From: Hippasteria phrygiana
Taxonomy: Eukaryota; Echinodermata; Asteroidea; Valvatida; Goniasteridae
NCBI GenBank assembly: GCA_037893225.1
Contig: JAZGUH010000552.1
Span: forward strand, 186,001 to 250,000
DNA length: 64,000 bases
Direction of reading: 5' to 3'
A model generated the notes under the pieces. That model was not told the origin of the DNA. It did no database searches and was given only the letters and a program-made list of their open reading frames with translations. The translations under genes and the position numbers were made by a program. Of this stretch, positions 26,601 through 40,464 are shown in pieces (position 1 is the stretch's first letter; each line of letters begins with the position of its first letter).

Positions 26601-29005
26601 CTGTTCATAATTTAATAGGATATTGACCAAATCCAGCAATTTTTACACGTATGGGTAGCTTAGATCTAGCGCAACAATTTGAGACCATCGCCAGCTTCAT
26701 AGCGTGAGAACTCTTCGAGAAAATTCAAACCTCGCAACAAATTTCTTCCCGTGAACTCTGTGTGCGTTCTCCCGTTTACTGCATTGTGACTGCTTAACGT
26801 TTGCCACATTTTCAGATGAACGCCCCTCCTTTCCCTGTTCATAATTTAATAGGATATTGAACAAATCCAGCAATTTTCACACGTATTGGTAGCTTAGATC
26901 TAGCGCAACAATTTGAGACCATCGCCAGCTTTACAGCGTTAGAACTCTTCGAGAAAATTCAAACCTCGCAACAAATTTCTTCCCGTGAACTCTGTGTGCG
27001 TTCTCCCGTTTACTGCATTGTGACTGCTTAACGTTTGCCAAATTTTCAGATGAACGCCCCTCCTTTCCCTGTTCATAATTTAATGGGATATTGACCAAAT
27101 CCAGTAATTTTTACACGTATGGGTAGCTTAGATCTAGCGCAACAATTTGAGACCATCGCCAGCTTTACAGCGTTAGAACTCTTCGAGAAAATTCAAACCT
27201 CGCAACAAATTTCTTCCTGTGAACTCTGTGTGCGTTCTCCCGTTTACTGCATTGTGACTGCTTAACGTTTGCCAAATTTTCAGATGAACGCCCCTCCTTT
27301 CCCTGTTCATAATTGAATGGTATATTGACCAAATCCAGTAATGTTTACGCGTATGGGTAGCTTAGATCTAGCGCAACAGTTTGAGACCATCGCCAGCTTC
27401 ACATCGTTAGAACTCTTCGAGAAAATTCAAACCTCGCAACAAATTTCTTCCCGTGAACTCTGTGTGCGTTCTCCCGTTTACTGCATTGTGACTGCTTAAC
27501 GTTTGCCAAATTTTCAGATGAACGCCCCTCCTTTCCCTGTTCATAATTGAATGGTATATTGACCAAATCCAGTAATGTTTACACGTATGGGTAGCTTAGA
27601 TCTAGCGCAACAATTTGAGACCATCGCCAGCTTCACAGCGTTAGAACTCTTCGAGAAAATTCAAACCTCGCAACAAATTTCTTCCTGTGAACTCTGTGTG
27701 CGTTCTTCCGTTTACTGCATTGTGATTGCTTAACGTTTGCCACATTTTCAGATGAACGCCCCTCCTTTCCCTGTTCATAATTGAATGGTATATTGACCAA
27801 ATCCAGTAATTTTTACACGTATGGGTAGCTTAGATCTAGCGCAACAATTTGAGACCATCGGCAGCTTTACAGCGTTAGAACTCTTCGAGAAAATTCAAAC
27901 CTCGCAACAAATTTCTTCCCATGAACTCTGTGTGCGTTCTCCCGTTTACTGCATTGTGACTGCTTAACGTTTGCCAAATTTTCAGATGAACGCCCCTCCT
28001 TTCCCTGTTCATAATTGAATGGTATATTGACCAAATCCAGTAATTTTTACACGTATGTGTAGCTTAGATCTAGCGCAACAATTTGAGACCATCGCCAGCT
28101 TCACAGCGTTAGAACTCTTCGAGAAAATTCAAACCTCGCAACAAATTTCTTCCTGTGAACTCTGTGTGCGTTCTCCCGTTTACTGCATTGTGGCTGCTTA
28201 ACGTTTGCCAAATTTTCAGATGAACGCCCCTCCTTTCCCTGTTCATAATTTAATAGGATATTGACCAAATCCAGCAATTTTTACACGTATGGGTAGCTTA
28301 GATCTAGCGCAACAATTTGAGACCATCGCCAGCTTTACAGCGTTAGAACTCTTCGAGAAAATTCAAACCTCGCAACAAATTTCTTCCCGTGAACTCTGTG
28401 TGCGTTCTCCCGTTTACTGCATTGTGACTGCTTAACGTTTGCCAAATTTTCAGATGAACGCCCCTCCTTTCCCTGTTCATAATTTAATGGGATATTGACC
28501 AAATCCAGTAATTTTTACACGGATGGGTAGCTTAGATATAGCGCAACAATTTCAGACCATCGCGAGCTTCACAGCGTTAGAACTCTTCGAGAAAATTCAA
28601 ACCTCGCAACAAATTTCCTTCTGTGAACTCTGTGCGCGTTCTTCCGTTTACTGCATTGTGACTGCTTAACGTTTGCCACATTTTCAGATGAACGCCCCTC
28701 CTTTCCCTGTTCATAATTGAATGGGATATTGACCAAATCCAGTAATTTTTACACGTATGTGTAGCTTAGATCTAGCGCAACAATTTGAGACCATCGCCAG
28801 CTTCACATCGTTAGAACTCTTCGAGAAAATTCAAACCTCGCAACAAATTTCTTCCCGTGAACTCTGTGTGCGTTCTCCCGTTTACTGCATTGTGACTGCT
28901 TAACGTTTGCCAAATTTTCAGATGAACGCCCCTCCTTTCCCTGTTCATAATTGAATGGTATATTGACCAAATCCAGTAATTTTTACACGTATGGGTAGCT
29001 TAGAT
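23626..29005. repeat. 10- plus 13-monomer blocks
   Basis: 23626-25964 repeats the 19416 ten-monomer order and adds a private G (CAATTGGAG). 25965-29005 is K-A-C-D'-I-(A/E hybrid)-B'-G-H-C-I-J-L. The hybrid at 27134-27367 starts as A and ends GTTTACGCG like E. Confidence 0.75.
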
Positions 29006-32000
29006 CTAGCGCAACAATTTGAGACCATCGCCAGCTTCATAGCGTGAGAACTCTTCGAGAAAATTCAAACCTCGCAACAATTTTTCCCCATGAACTCTGT
29101 GTGCGTTCTTCCGTTTACTGCATTGTGACTGCTTAACGTTTGCCAAATTTTCAGATGAACGCCCCTCCTTTCCCTGTTCATAATTGAATGGTATATTGAC
29201 CAAATCCAGTAATTTTTACACGTATGGGTAGCTTAGATCTAGCGCAACAATTTGAGACCATCGCCAGCTTTACAGCGTTAGAACTCTTCGAGAACATTCA
29301 AACCTCGCAACAAATTTCTTCCTGTGAACTCTGTGTGCGTTCTCCCGTTTACTGCATTGTGACTGCTTAACGTTTGCCAAATTTTCAGATGAACGCCCCT
29401 CCTTTCCCTGTTCATAATTGAATGGTATATTGACCAAATCCAGTAATTTTTACACGTATGTGTAGCTTAGATCTAGCGCAACAATTTGAGACCATCGCCA
29501 GCTTCACATCGTTAGAACTCTTCGAGAAAATTCAAACCTCGCAACAAATTTCTTCCCGTGAACTCTGTGTGCGTTCTCCCGTTTACTGCATTGTGACTGC
29601 TTAACGTTTGCCACATTTTCAGATGAACGCCCCTCCTTTCCCTGTTCATAATTTAATGGGATATTGACCAAATCCAGTAATTTTTACACGGATGGGTAGC
29701 TTAGATATAGCGCAACAATTTCAGACCATCGCCAGCTTCACAGCGTTAGAACTCTTCGAGAAAATTCAAACCTCGCAACAAATTTCTTCCTGTGAACTCT
29801 GTGTGCGTTCTTCCGTTTACTGCATTGTGACTGCTTAACGTTTGCCACATTTTCAGATGAACGCCCCTCCTTTCCCTGTTCATAATTGAATGGGATATTG
29901 ACCAAATCCAGTAATTTTCACACGTATGGGTGGCTTAGATCTAGCGCAACAATTTCAGACCATCGCGAGCTTCACAGCGTTAGAACTCTTCGAGAAAATT
30001 CAAACCTCGCAACAAATTTCCTTCTGTGAACTCTGTGCGCGTTCTTCCGTTTACTGCATTGTGACTGCTTAACGTTTGCCACATTTTCAGATGAACGCCC
30101 CTCCTTTCCCTGTTCATAATTGAATGGTATATTGACCAAATCCAGTAATTTTTACACGTATGGGTAGCTTAGATCTAGCGCAACAATTTGAGACCATCGC
30201 CAGCTTTACAGCGTTAGAACTCTTCGAGAAAATTCAAACCTCGCAACAAATTTCTTCCCGTGAACTCTGTGTGCGTTCTCCCGTTTACTGCATTGTGACT
30301 GCTTAACGTTTGCCAAATTTTCAGATGAACGCCCCTCCTTTCCCTGTTCATAATTGAATGGTATATTGACCAAATCCAGTAATTTTTACACGTATGGGTA
30401 GCTTAGATCTAGCGCAACAATTTGAGACCATCGCCAGCTTCATAGCGTGAGAACTCTTCGAGAAAATTCAAACCTCGCAACAATTTTTCCCCATGAACTC
30501 TGTGTGCGTTCTTCCGTTTACTGCATTGTGACTGCTTAACGTTTGCCAAATTTTCAGATGAACGCCCCTCCTTTCCCTGTTCATAATTGAATGGGATATT
30601 GACCAAATCCAGTAATTTTTACACGTATGGGTAGCTTAGATCTAGCGCAACAATTTGAGACCATCGCCAGCTTTACAGCGTTAGAACTCTTCGAGAACAT
30701 TCAAACCTCGCAACAAATTTCTTCCTGTGAACTCTGTGTGCGTTCTCCCGTTTACTGCATTGTGACTGCTTAACGTTTGCCAAATTTTCAGATGAACGCC
30801 CCTCCTTTCCCTGTTCATAATTGAATGGTATATTGACCAAATCCAGTAATTTTTACACGTATGTGTAGCTTAGATCTAGCGCAACAATTTGAGACCATCG
30901 CCAGCTTCACAGCGTTAGAACTCTTCGAGAAAATTCAAACCTCGCAACAAATTTCTTCCTGTGAACTCTGTGTGCGTTCTCCCGTTTACTGCATTGTGGC
31001 TGCTTAACGTTTGCCAAATTTTCAGATGAACGCCCCTCCTTTCCCTGTTCATAATTTAATAGGATATTGACCAAATCCAGCAATTTTTACACGTATGGGT
31101 AGCTTAGATCTAGCGCAACAATTTGAGACCATCGCCAGCTTCATAGCGTGAGAACTCTTCGAGAAAATTCAAACCTCGCAACAAATTTCTTCCCGTGAAC
31201 TCTGTGTGCGTTCTCCCGTTTACTGCATTGTGACTGCTTAACGTTTGCCACATTTTCAGATGAACGCCCCTCCTTTCCCTGTTCATAATTGAATAGGATA
31301 TTGAACAAATCCAGCAATTTTCACACGTATTGGTAGCTTAGATCTAGCGCAACAATTTGAGACCATCGCCAGCTTTACAGCGTTAGAACTCTTCGAGAAA
31401 ATTCAAACCTCGCAACAAATTTCTTCCCGTGAACTCTGTGTGCGTTCTCCCGTTTACTGCATTGTGACTGCTTAACGTTTGCCAAATTTTCAGATGAACG
31501 CCCCTCCTTTCCCTGTTCATAATTTAATGGGATATTGACCAAATCCAGTAATTTTTACACGGATGGGTAGCTTAGATATAGCGCAACAATTTCAGACCAT
31601 CGCCAGCTTCACAGCGTTAGAACTCTTCGAGAAAATTCAAACCTCGCAACAAATTTCTTCCTGTGAACTCTGTGTGCGTTCTTCCGTTTACTGCATTGTG
31701 ACTGCTTAACGTTTGCCACATTTTCAGATGAACGCCCCTCCTTTCCCTGTTCATAATTGAATGGGATATTGACCAAATCCAGTAATTTTCACACGTATGG
31801 GTGGCTTAGATCTAGCGCAACAATTTCAGACCATCGCCAGCTTCACATCGTTAGAACTCTTCGAGAAAATTCAAACCTCGCAACAAATTGCTTCCCGTGA
31901 ACTCTGTGTGCGTTCTCCCGTTTACTGCATTGTGACTGCTTAACGTTTGCCACATTTTCAGATGAACGCCCCTCCTTTCCCTGTTCATAATTGAATGGTA

Positions 32001-34851
32001 TATTGACCAAATCCAGTAATTTTTACACGTATGGGTAGCTTAGATCTAGCGCAACAATTTGAGACCATCGCCAGCTTTACAGCGTTAGAACTCTTCGAGA
32101 AAATTCAAACCTCGCAACAAATTTCTTCCCGTGAACTCTGTGTGCGTTCTCCCGTTTACTGCATTGTGACTGCTTAACGTTTGCCAAATTTTCAGATGAA
32201 CGCCCCTCCTTTCCCTGTTCATAATTGAATGGTATATTGACCAAATCCAGTAATTTTTACACGTATGGGTAGCTTAGATCTAGCGCAACAATTTGAGACC
32301 ATCGCCAGCTTCATAGCGTGAGAACTCTTCGAGAAAATTCAAACCTCGCAACAATTTTTCCCCATGAACTCTGTGTGCGTTCTTCCGTTTACTGCATTGT
32401 GACTGCTTAACGTTTGCCACATTTTCAGATGAACGCCCCTCCTTTCCCTGTTCATAATTGAATGGTATATTGACCAAATCCAGTAATTTTTACACGTATG
32501 GGTAGCTTAGATCTAGCGCAACAATTTGAGACCATCGCCAGCTTTACAGCGTTAGAACTCTTCGAGAAAATTCAAACCTCGCAACAAATTTCTTCCTGTG
32601 AACTCTGTGTGCGTTCTCCCGTTTACTGCATTGTGACTGCTTAACGTTTGCCAAATTTTCAGATGAACGCCCCTCCTTTCCCTGTTCATAATTGAATGGT
32701 ATATTGACCAAATCCAGTAATTTTTACACGTATGGGTAGCTTAGATCTAGCGCAACAGTTTGAGACCATCGCCAGCTTCACATCGTTAGAACTCTTCGAG
32801 AAAATTCAAACCTCGCAACAAATTTCTTCCCGTGAACTCTGTGTGCGTTCTCCCGTTTACTGCATTGTGACTGCTTAACGTTTGCCAAATTTTCAGATGA
32901 ACGCCCCTCCTTTCCCTGTTCATAATTGAATGGTATATTGACCAAATCCAGTAATTTTTACACGTATGTGTAGCTTAGATCTAGCGCAACAATTTGAGAC
33001 CATCGCCAGCTTCACAGCGTTAGAACTCTTCGAGAAAATTCAAACCTCGCAACAAATTTCTTCCTGTGAACTCTGTGTGCGTTCTCCCGTTTACTGCATT
33101 GTGGCTGCTTAACGTTTGCCAAATTTTCAGATGAACGCCCCTCCTTTCCCTGTTCATAATTTAATAGGATATTGACCAAATCCAGCAATTTTTACACGTA
33201 TGGGTAGCTTAGATCTAGCGCAACAATTTGAGACCATCGCCAGCTTCATAGCGTGAGAACTCTTCGAGAAAATTCAAACCTCGCAACAATTTTTCCCCAT
33301 GAACTCTGTGTGCGTTCTTCCGTTTACTGCATTGTGACTGCTTAACGTTTGCCAAATTTTCAGATGAACGCCCCTCCTTTCCCTGTTCATAATTGAATGG
33401 GATATTGACCAAATCCAGTAATTTTTACACGTATGGGTAGCTTAGATCTAGCGCAACAATTTGAGACCATCGCCAGCTTTACAGCGTTAGAACTCTTCGA
33501 GAACATTCAAACCTCGCAACAAATTTCTTCCTGTGAACTCTGTGTGCGTTCTCCCGTTTACTGCATTGTGACTGCTTAACGTTTGCCAAATTTTCAGATG
33601 AACGCCCCTCCTTTCCCTGTTCATAATTGAATGGTATATTGACCAAATCCAGTAATTTTTACACGTATGTGTAGCTTAGATCTAGCGCAACAATTTGAGA
33701 CCATCGCCAGCTTCATAGCGTGAGAACTCTTCGAGAAAATTCAAACCTCGCAACAAATTTCTTCCCGTGAACTCTGTGTGCGTTCTCCCGTTTACTGCAT
33801 TGTGACTGCTTAACGTTTGCCACATTTTCAGATGAACGCCCCTCCTTTCCCTGTTCATAATTGAATAGGATATTGAACAAATCCAGCAATTTTCACACGT
33901 ATTGGTAGCTTAGATCTAGCGCAACAATTTGAGACCATCGCCAGCTTTACAGCGTTAGAACTCTTCGAGAAAATTCAAACCTCGCAACAAATTTCTTCCC
34001 GTGAACTCTGTGTGCGTTCTCCCGTTTACTGCATTGTGACTGCTTAACGTTTGCCAAATTTTCAGATGAACGCCCCTCCTTTCCCTGTTCATAATTTAAT
34101 GGGATATTGACCAAATCCAGTAATTTTTACACGGATGGGTAGCTTAGATATAGCGCAACAATTTCAGACCATCGCCAGCTTCACAGCGTTAGAACTCTTC
34201 GAGAAAATTCAAACCTCGCAACAAATTTCTTCCTGTGAACTCTGTGTGCGTTCTTCCGTTTACTGCATTGTGACTGCTTAACGTTTGCCACATTTTCAGA
34301 TGAACGCCCCTCCTTTCCCTGTTCATAATTGAATGGGATATTGACCAAATCCAGTAATTTTCACACGTATGGGTGGCTTAGATCTAGCGCAACAATTTCA
34401 GACCATCGCCAGCTTCACATCGTTAGAACTCTTCGAGAAAATTCAAACCTCGCAACAAATTGCTTCCCGTGAACTCTGTGTGCGTTCTCCCGTTTACTGC
34501 ATTGTGACTGCTTAACGTTTGCCACATTTTCAGATGAACGCCCCTCCTTTCCCTGTTCATAATTGAATGGTATATTGACCAAATCCAGTAATTTTTACAC
34601 GTATGGGTAGCTTAGATCTAGCGCAACAATTTGAGACCATCGCCAGCTTTACAGCGTTAGAACTCTTCGAGAAAATTCAAACCTCGCAACAAATTTCTTC
34701 CCGTGAACTCTGTGTGCGTTCTCCCGTTTACTGCATTGTGACTGCTTAACGTTTGCCAAATTTTCAGATGAACGCCCCTCCTTTCCCTGTTCATAATTGA
34801 ATGGTATATTGACCAAATCCAGTAATTTTTACACGTATGGGTAGCTTAGAT
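29006..34851. repeat. 6-, 8-, 4- and 7-monomer blocks with a GAACATTC marker
   Basis: Blocks begin at 29006, 30409, 32280 and 33215. The A monomer after K carries GAGAACATTC at three places (near 29291, 30694 and 33500). The blocks at 30409 (K-A-C-D'-I-E-X-I) and 33215 (K-A-D'-I-E-X-I) differ by one C monomer and share an X monomer with CAAATTGCTTCC (near 31886 and 34458). These are local duplications with loss or gain of whole monomers. Confidence 0.75.
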
Positions 34852-37800
34852 CTAGCGCAACAATTTGAGACCATCGCCAGCTTCATAGCGTGAGAACTCT
34901 TCGAGAAAATTCAAACCTCGCAACAATTTTTCCCCATGAACTCTGTGTGCGTTCTTCCGTTTACTGCATTGTGACTGCTTAACGTTTGCCAAATTTTCAG
35001 ATGAACGCCCCTCCTTTCCCTGTTCATAATTGAATGGTATATTGACCAAATCCAGTAATTTTTACACGTATGGGTAGCTTAGATCTAGCGCAACAATTTG
35101 AGACCATCGCCAGCTTTACAGCGTTAGAACTCTTCGAGAAAATTCAAACCTCGCAACAAATTTCTTCCTGTGAACTCTGTGTGCGTTCTCCCGTTTACTG
35201 CATTGTGACTGCTTAACGTTTGCCAAATTTTCAGATGAACGCCCCTCCTTTCCCTGTTCATAATTGAATGGTATATTGACCAAATCCAGTAATTTTTACA
35301 CGTATGGGTAGCTTAGATCTAGCGCAACAGTTTGAGACCATCGCCAGCTTCACATCGTTAGAACTCTTCGAGAAAATTCAAACCTCGCAACAAATTTCTT
35401 CCCGTGAACTCTGTGTGCGTTCTCCCGTTTACTGCATTGTGACTGCTTAACGTTTGCCAAATTTTCAGATGAACGCCCCTCCTTTCCCTGTTCATAATTG
35501 AATGGTATATTGACCAAATCCAGTAATTTTTACACGTATGTGTAGCTTAGATCTAGCGCAACAATTTGAGACCATCGCCAGCTTCACAGCGTTAGAACTC
35601 TTCGAGAAAATTCAAACCTCGCAACAAATTTCTTCCTGTGAACTCTGTGTGCGTTCTCCCGTTTACTGCATTGTGGCTGCTTAACGTTTGCCAAATTTTC
35701 AGATGAACGCCCCTCCTTTCCCTGTTCATAATTTAATAGGATATTGACCAAATCCAGCAATTTTTACACGTATGGGTAGCTTAGATCTAGCGCAACAATT
35801 TGAGACCATCGCCAGCTTCATAGCGTGAGAACTCTTCGAGAAAATTCAAACCTCGCAACAAATTTCTTCCCGTGAACTCTGTGTGCGTTCTCCCGTTTAC
35901 TGCATTGTGACTGCTTAACGTTTGCCACATTTTCAGATGAACGCCCCTCCTTTCCCTGTTCATAATTTAATAGGATATTGACCAAATCCAGCAATTTTTA
36001 CACGTATGGGTAGCTTAGATCTAGCGCAACAATTTGAGACCATCGCCAGCTTCATAGCGTGAGAACTCTTCGAGAAAATTCAAACCTCGCAACAAATTTC
36101 TTCCTGTGAACTCTGTGTGCGTTCTCCCGTTTACTGCATTGTGACTGCTTAACGTTTGCCAAATTTTCAGATGAACGCCCCTCCTTTCCCTGTTCATAAT
36201 TGAATGGTATATTGACCAAATCCAGTAATTTTTACACGTATGGGTAGCTTAGATCTAGCGCAACAGTTTGAGACCATCGCCAGCTTCACATCGTTAGAAC
36301 TCTTCGAGAAAATTCAAACCTCGCAACAAATTTCTTCCCGTGAACTCTGTGTGCGTTCTCCCGTTTACTGCATTGTGACTGCTTAACGTTTGCCAAATTT
36401 TCAGATGAACGCCCCTCCTTTCCCTGTTCATAATTGAATGGTATATTGACCAAATCCAGTAATTTTTACACGTATGTGTAGCTTAGATCTAGCGCAACAA
36501 TTTGAGACCATCGCCAGCTTCACAGCGTTAGAACTCTTCGAGAAAATTCAAACCTCGCAACAAATTTCTTCCTGTGAACTCTGTGTGCGTTCTCCCGTTT
36601 ACGCATTGTGGCTGCTTAACGTTTGCCAAATTTTCAGATGAACGCCCCTCCTTTCCCTGTTCATAATTTAATAGGATATTGACCAAATCCAGCAATTTTT
36701 ACACGTATGGGTAGCTTAGATCTAGCGCAACAATTTGAGACCATCGCCAGCTTCATAGCGTGAGAACTCTTCGAGAAAATTCAAACCTCGCAACAAATTT
36801 CTTCCCGTGAACTCTGTGTGCGTTCTCCCGTTTAATGCATTGTGACTGCTTAACGTTTGCCACATTTTCAGATGAACGCCCCTCCTTTCCCTGTTCATAA
36901 TTTAATAGGATATTGAACAAATCCAGCAATTTTCACACGTATTGGTAGCTTAGATCTAGCGCAACAATTTGAGACCATCGCCAGCTTTACAGCGTTAGAA
37001 CTCTTCGAGAAAATTCAAACCTCGCAACAAATTTCTTCCCGTGAACTCTGTGTGCGTTCTCCTGTTTACTGCATTGTGACTGCTTAACGTTTGCCAAATT
37101 TTCAGATGAACGCCCCTCCTTTCCCTGTTCATAATTTAATGGGATATTGACCAAATCCAGTAATTTTTACACGTATGGGTAGCTTAGATCTAGCGCAACA
37201 ATTTGAGACCATCGCCAGCTTTACAGCGTTAGAACTCTTCGAGAAAATTCAAACCTCGCAACAAATTTCTTCCTGTGAACTCTGTGTGCGTTCTCCCGTT
37301 TACTGCATTGTGACTGCTTAACGTTTGCCAAATTTTCAGATGAACGCCCCTCCTTTCCCTGTTCATAATTGAATGGTATATTGACCAAATCCAGTAATTT
37401 TTACACGTATGTGTAGCTTAGATCTAGCGCAACAGTTTGAGACCATCGCCAGCTTCACATCGTTAGAACTCTTCGAGAAAATTCAAACCTCGCAACAAAT
37501 TTCTTCCCGTGAACTCTGTGTGCGTTCTCCCGTTTACTGCATTGTGACTGCTTAACGTTTGCCACATTTTCAGATGAACGCCCCTCCTTTCCCTGTTCAT
37601 AATTGAATGGTATATTGACCAAATCCAGTAATTTTTACACGTATGGGTAGCTTAGATCTAGCGCAACAATTTGAGACCATCGCCAGCTTTACAGCGTTAG
37701 AACTCTTCGAGAAAATTCAAACCTCGCAACAAATTTCTTCCCGTGAACTCTGTGTGCGTTCTCCCGTTTACTGCATTGTGACTGCTTAACGTTTGCCAAA

Positions 37801-37891
37801 TTTTCAGATGAACGCCCCTCCTTTCCCTGTTCATAATTGAATGGTATATTGACCAAATCCAGTAATTTTTACACGTATGGGTAGCTTAGAT
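34852..37891. repeat. 13-monomer block containing the one irregular 233-bp C monomer
   Basis: Order is K-A-B-C-D'-(D/A hybrid)-B-C-D'-I-A-B-I. The C monomer at 36489-36721 reads GTTTACGCATTG instead of GTTTACTGCATTG, a one-base loss near 36602. This is the only net indel outside K monomers that I detect in about 250 units. Confidence 0.8.
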
Positions 37892-38124
37892 CTAGCGCAA
37901 CAATTTGAGACCATCGCCAGCTTCATAGCGTGAGAACTCTTCGAGAAAATTCAAACCTCGCAACAATTTTTCCCCATGAACTCTGTGTGCGTTCTTCCGT
38001 TTACTGCATTGTGACTGCTTAACGTTTGCCAAATTTTCAGATGAACGCCCCTCCTTTCCCTGTTCATAATTGAATGGTATATTGACCAAATCCAGTAATT
38101 TTTACACGTATGGGTAGCTTAGAT

Positions 38125-40464
38125 CTAGCGCAACAATTTGAGACCATCGCCAGCTTTACAGCGTTAGAACTCTTCGAGAAAATTCAAACCTCGCAACAAA
38201 TTTCTTCCTGTGAACTCTGTGTGCGTTCTCCCGTTTACTGCATTGTGACTGCTTAACGTTTGCCAAATTTTCAGATGAACGCCCCTCCTTTCCCTGTTCA
38301 TAATTGAATGGTATATTGACCAAATCCAGTAATTTTTACACGTATGGGTAGCTTAGATCTAGCGCAACAGTTTGAGACCATCGCCAGCTTCACATCGTTA
38401 GAACTCTGCGAGAAAATTCAAACCTCGCAACAAATTTCTTCCCGTGAACTCTGTGTGCGTTCTCCCGTTTACTGCATTGTGACTGCATAACGTTTGCCAA
38501 ATTTTCAGATGAACGCCCCTCCTTTCCCTGTTCATAATTGAATGGTATATTGACCAAATCCAGTAATTTTTACACGTATGTGTAGCTTAGATCTAGCGCA
38601 ACAATTTGAGACCATCGCCAGCTTCACAGCGTTAGAACTCTTCGAGAAAATTCAAACCTCGCAACAAATTTCTTCCCGTGAACTCTGTGTGCGTTCTCCC
38701 GTTTACTGCATTGTGGCTGCTTAACGTTTGCCAAATTTTCAGATGAACGCCCCTCCTTTCCCTGTTCATAATTTAATAGGATATTGACCAAATCCAGCAA
38801 TTTTTACACGTATGGGTAGCTTAGATCTAGCGCAACAATTTGAGACCATCGCCAGCTTCATAGCGTGAGAACTCTTCGAGAAAATTCAAACCTCGCAACA
38901 AATTTCTTCCCGTGAACTCTGTGTGCGTTCTCCCGTTTACTGCATTGTGACTGCTTAACGTTTGCCACATTTTCAGATGAACGCCCCTCCTTTCCCTGTT
39001 CATAATTTAATAGGATATTGAACAAATCCAGCAATTTTCACACGTATTGGTAGCTTAGATCTAGCGCAACAATTTGAGACCATCGCCAGCTTTACAGCGT
39101 TAGAACTCTTCGAGAAAATTCAAACCTCGCAACAAATTTCTTCCCGTGAACTCTGTGTGCGTTCTCCTGTTTACTGCATTGTGACTGCTTAACGTTTGCC
39201 AAATTCTCAGATGAACGCCCCTCCTTTCCCTGTTCATAATTGAATGGGATATTGACCAAATCCAGTAATTTTTACACGTATGGGTAGCTTAGATCTAGCG
39301 CAACAATTTGAGACCATCGCCAGCTTTACAGCGTTAGAACTCTTCGAGAAAATTCAAACCTCGCAACAAATTTCTTCCTGTGAACTCTGTGTGCGTTCTC
39401 CCGTTTACTGCATTGTGACTGCTTAACGTTTGCCAAATTTTCAGATGAACGCCCCTCCTTTGCCTGTTCATAATTGAATGGTATATTGACCAAATCCAGT
39501 AATTTTTACACGTATGGGTAGCTTAGATCTAGCGCAACAGTTTGAGACCATCGCCAGCTTCACATCGTTAGAACTCTGCGAGAAAATTCAAACCTCGCAA
39601 CAAATTTCTTCCCGTGAACTCTGTGTGCGTTCTCCCGTTTACTGCATTGTGACTGCTTAACGTTTGCCAAATTTTCAGATGAACGCCCCTCCTTTCCCTG
39701 TTCATAATTGAATGGTATATTGACCAAATCCAGTAATTTTTACACGTATGTGTAGCTTAGATCTAGCGCAACAATTTGAGACCATCGCCAGCTTCACAGC
39801 GTTAGAACTCTTCGAGAAAATTCAAACCTCGCAACAAATTTCTTCCCGTGAACTCTGTGTGCGTTCTCCCGTTTACTGCATTGTGGCTGCTTAACGTTTG
39901 CCAAATTTTCAGATGAACGCCCCTCCTTTCCCTGTTCATAATTTAATAGGATATTGACCAAATCCAGCAATTTTTACACGTATGGGTAGCTTAGATCTAG
40001 CGCAACAATTTGAGACCATCGCCAGCTTCATAGCGTGAGAACTCTTCGAGAAAATTCAAACCTCGCAACAAATTTCTTCCCGTGAACTCTGTGTGCGTTC
40101 TCCCGTTTACTGCATTGTGACTGCTTAACGTTTGCCACATTTTCAGATGAACGCCCCTCCTTTCCCTGTTCATAATTTAATAGGATATTGAACAAATCCA
40201 GCAATTTTCACACGTATTGGTAGCTTAGATCTAGCGCAACAATTTGAGACCATCGCCAGCTTTACAGCGTTAGAACTCTTCGAGAAAATTCAAACCTCGC
40301 AACAAATTTCTTCCCGTGAACTCTGTGTGCGTTCTCCTGTTTACTGCATTGTGACTGCTTAACGTTTGCCAAATTCTCAGATGAACGCCCCTCCTTTCCC
40401 TGTTCATAATTTAATGGGATATTGACCAAATCCAGTAATTTTTACACGTATGGGTAGCTTAGAT
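38125..40464. repeat. Tandem duplication of a 5-monomer unit A-B-C-D'-I (2 x 1170 bp)
   Basis: 38125-39294 and 39295-40464 have the same five monomers and share rare changes at a 1170-bp offset: GAACTCTGCGAG in B (near 38402 and 39572), CCCGTG in C, and both CTCCTGTTT and AAATTCTCAG in I (near 39165/40335 and 39204/40374). ACTGCATAACG near 38485 and TTTGCCTG near 39460 are private to one copy and so later. Confidence 0.85.
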
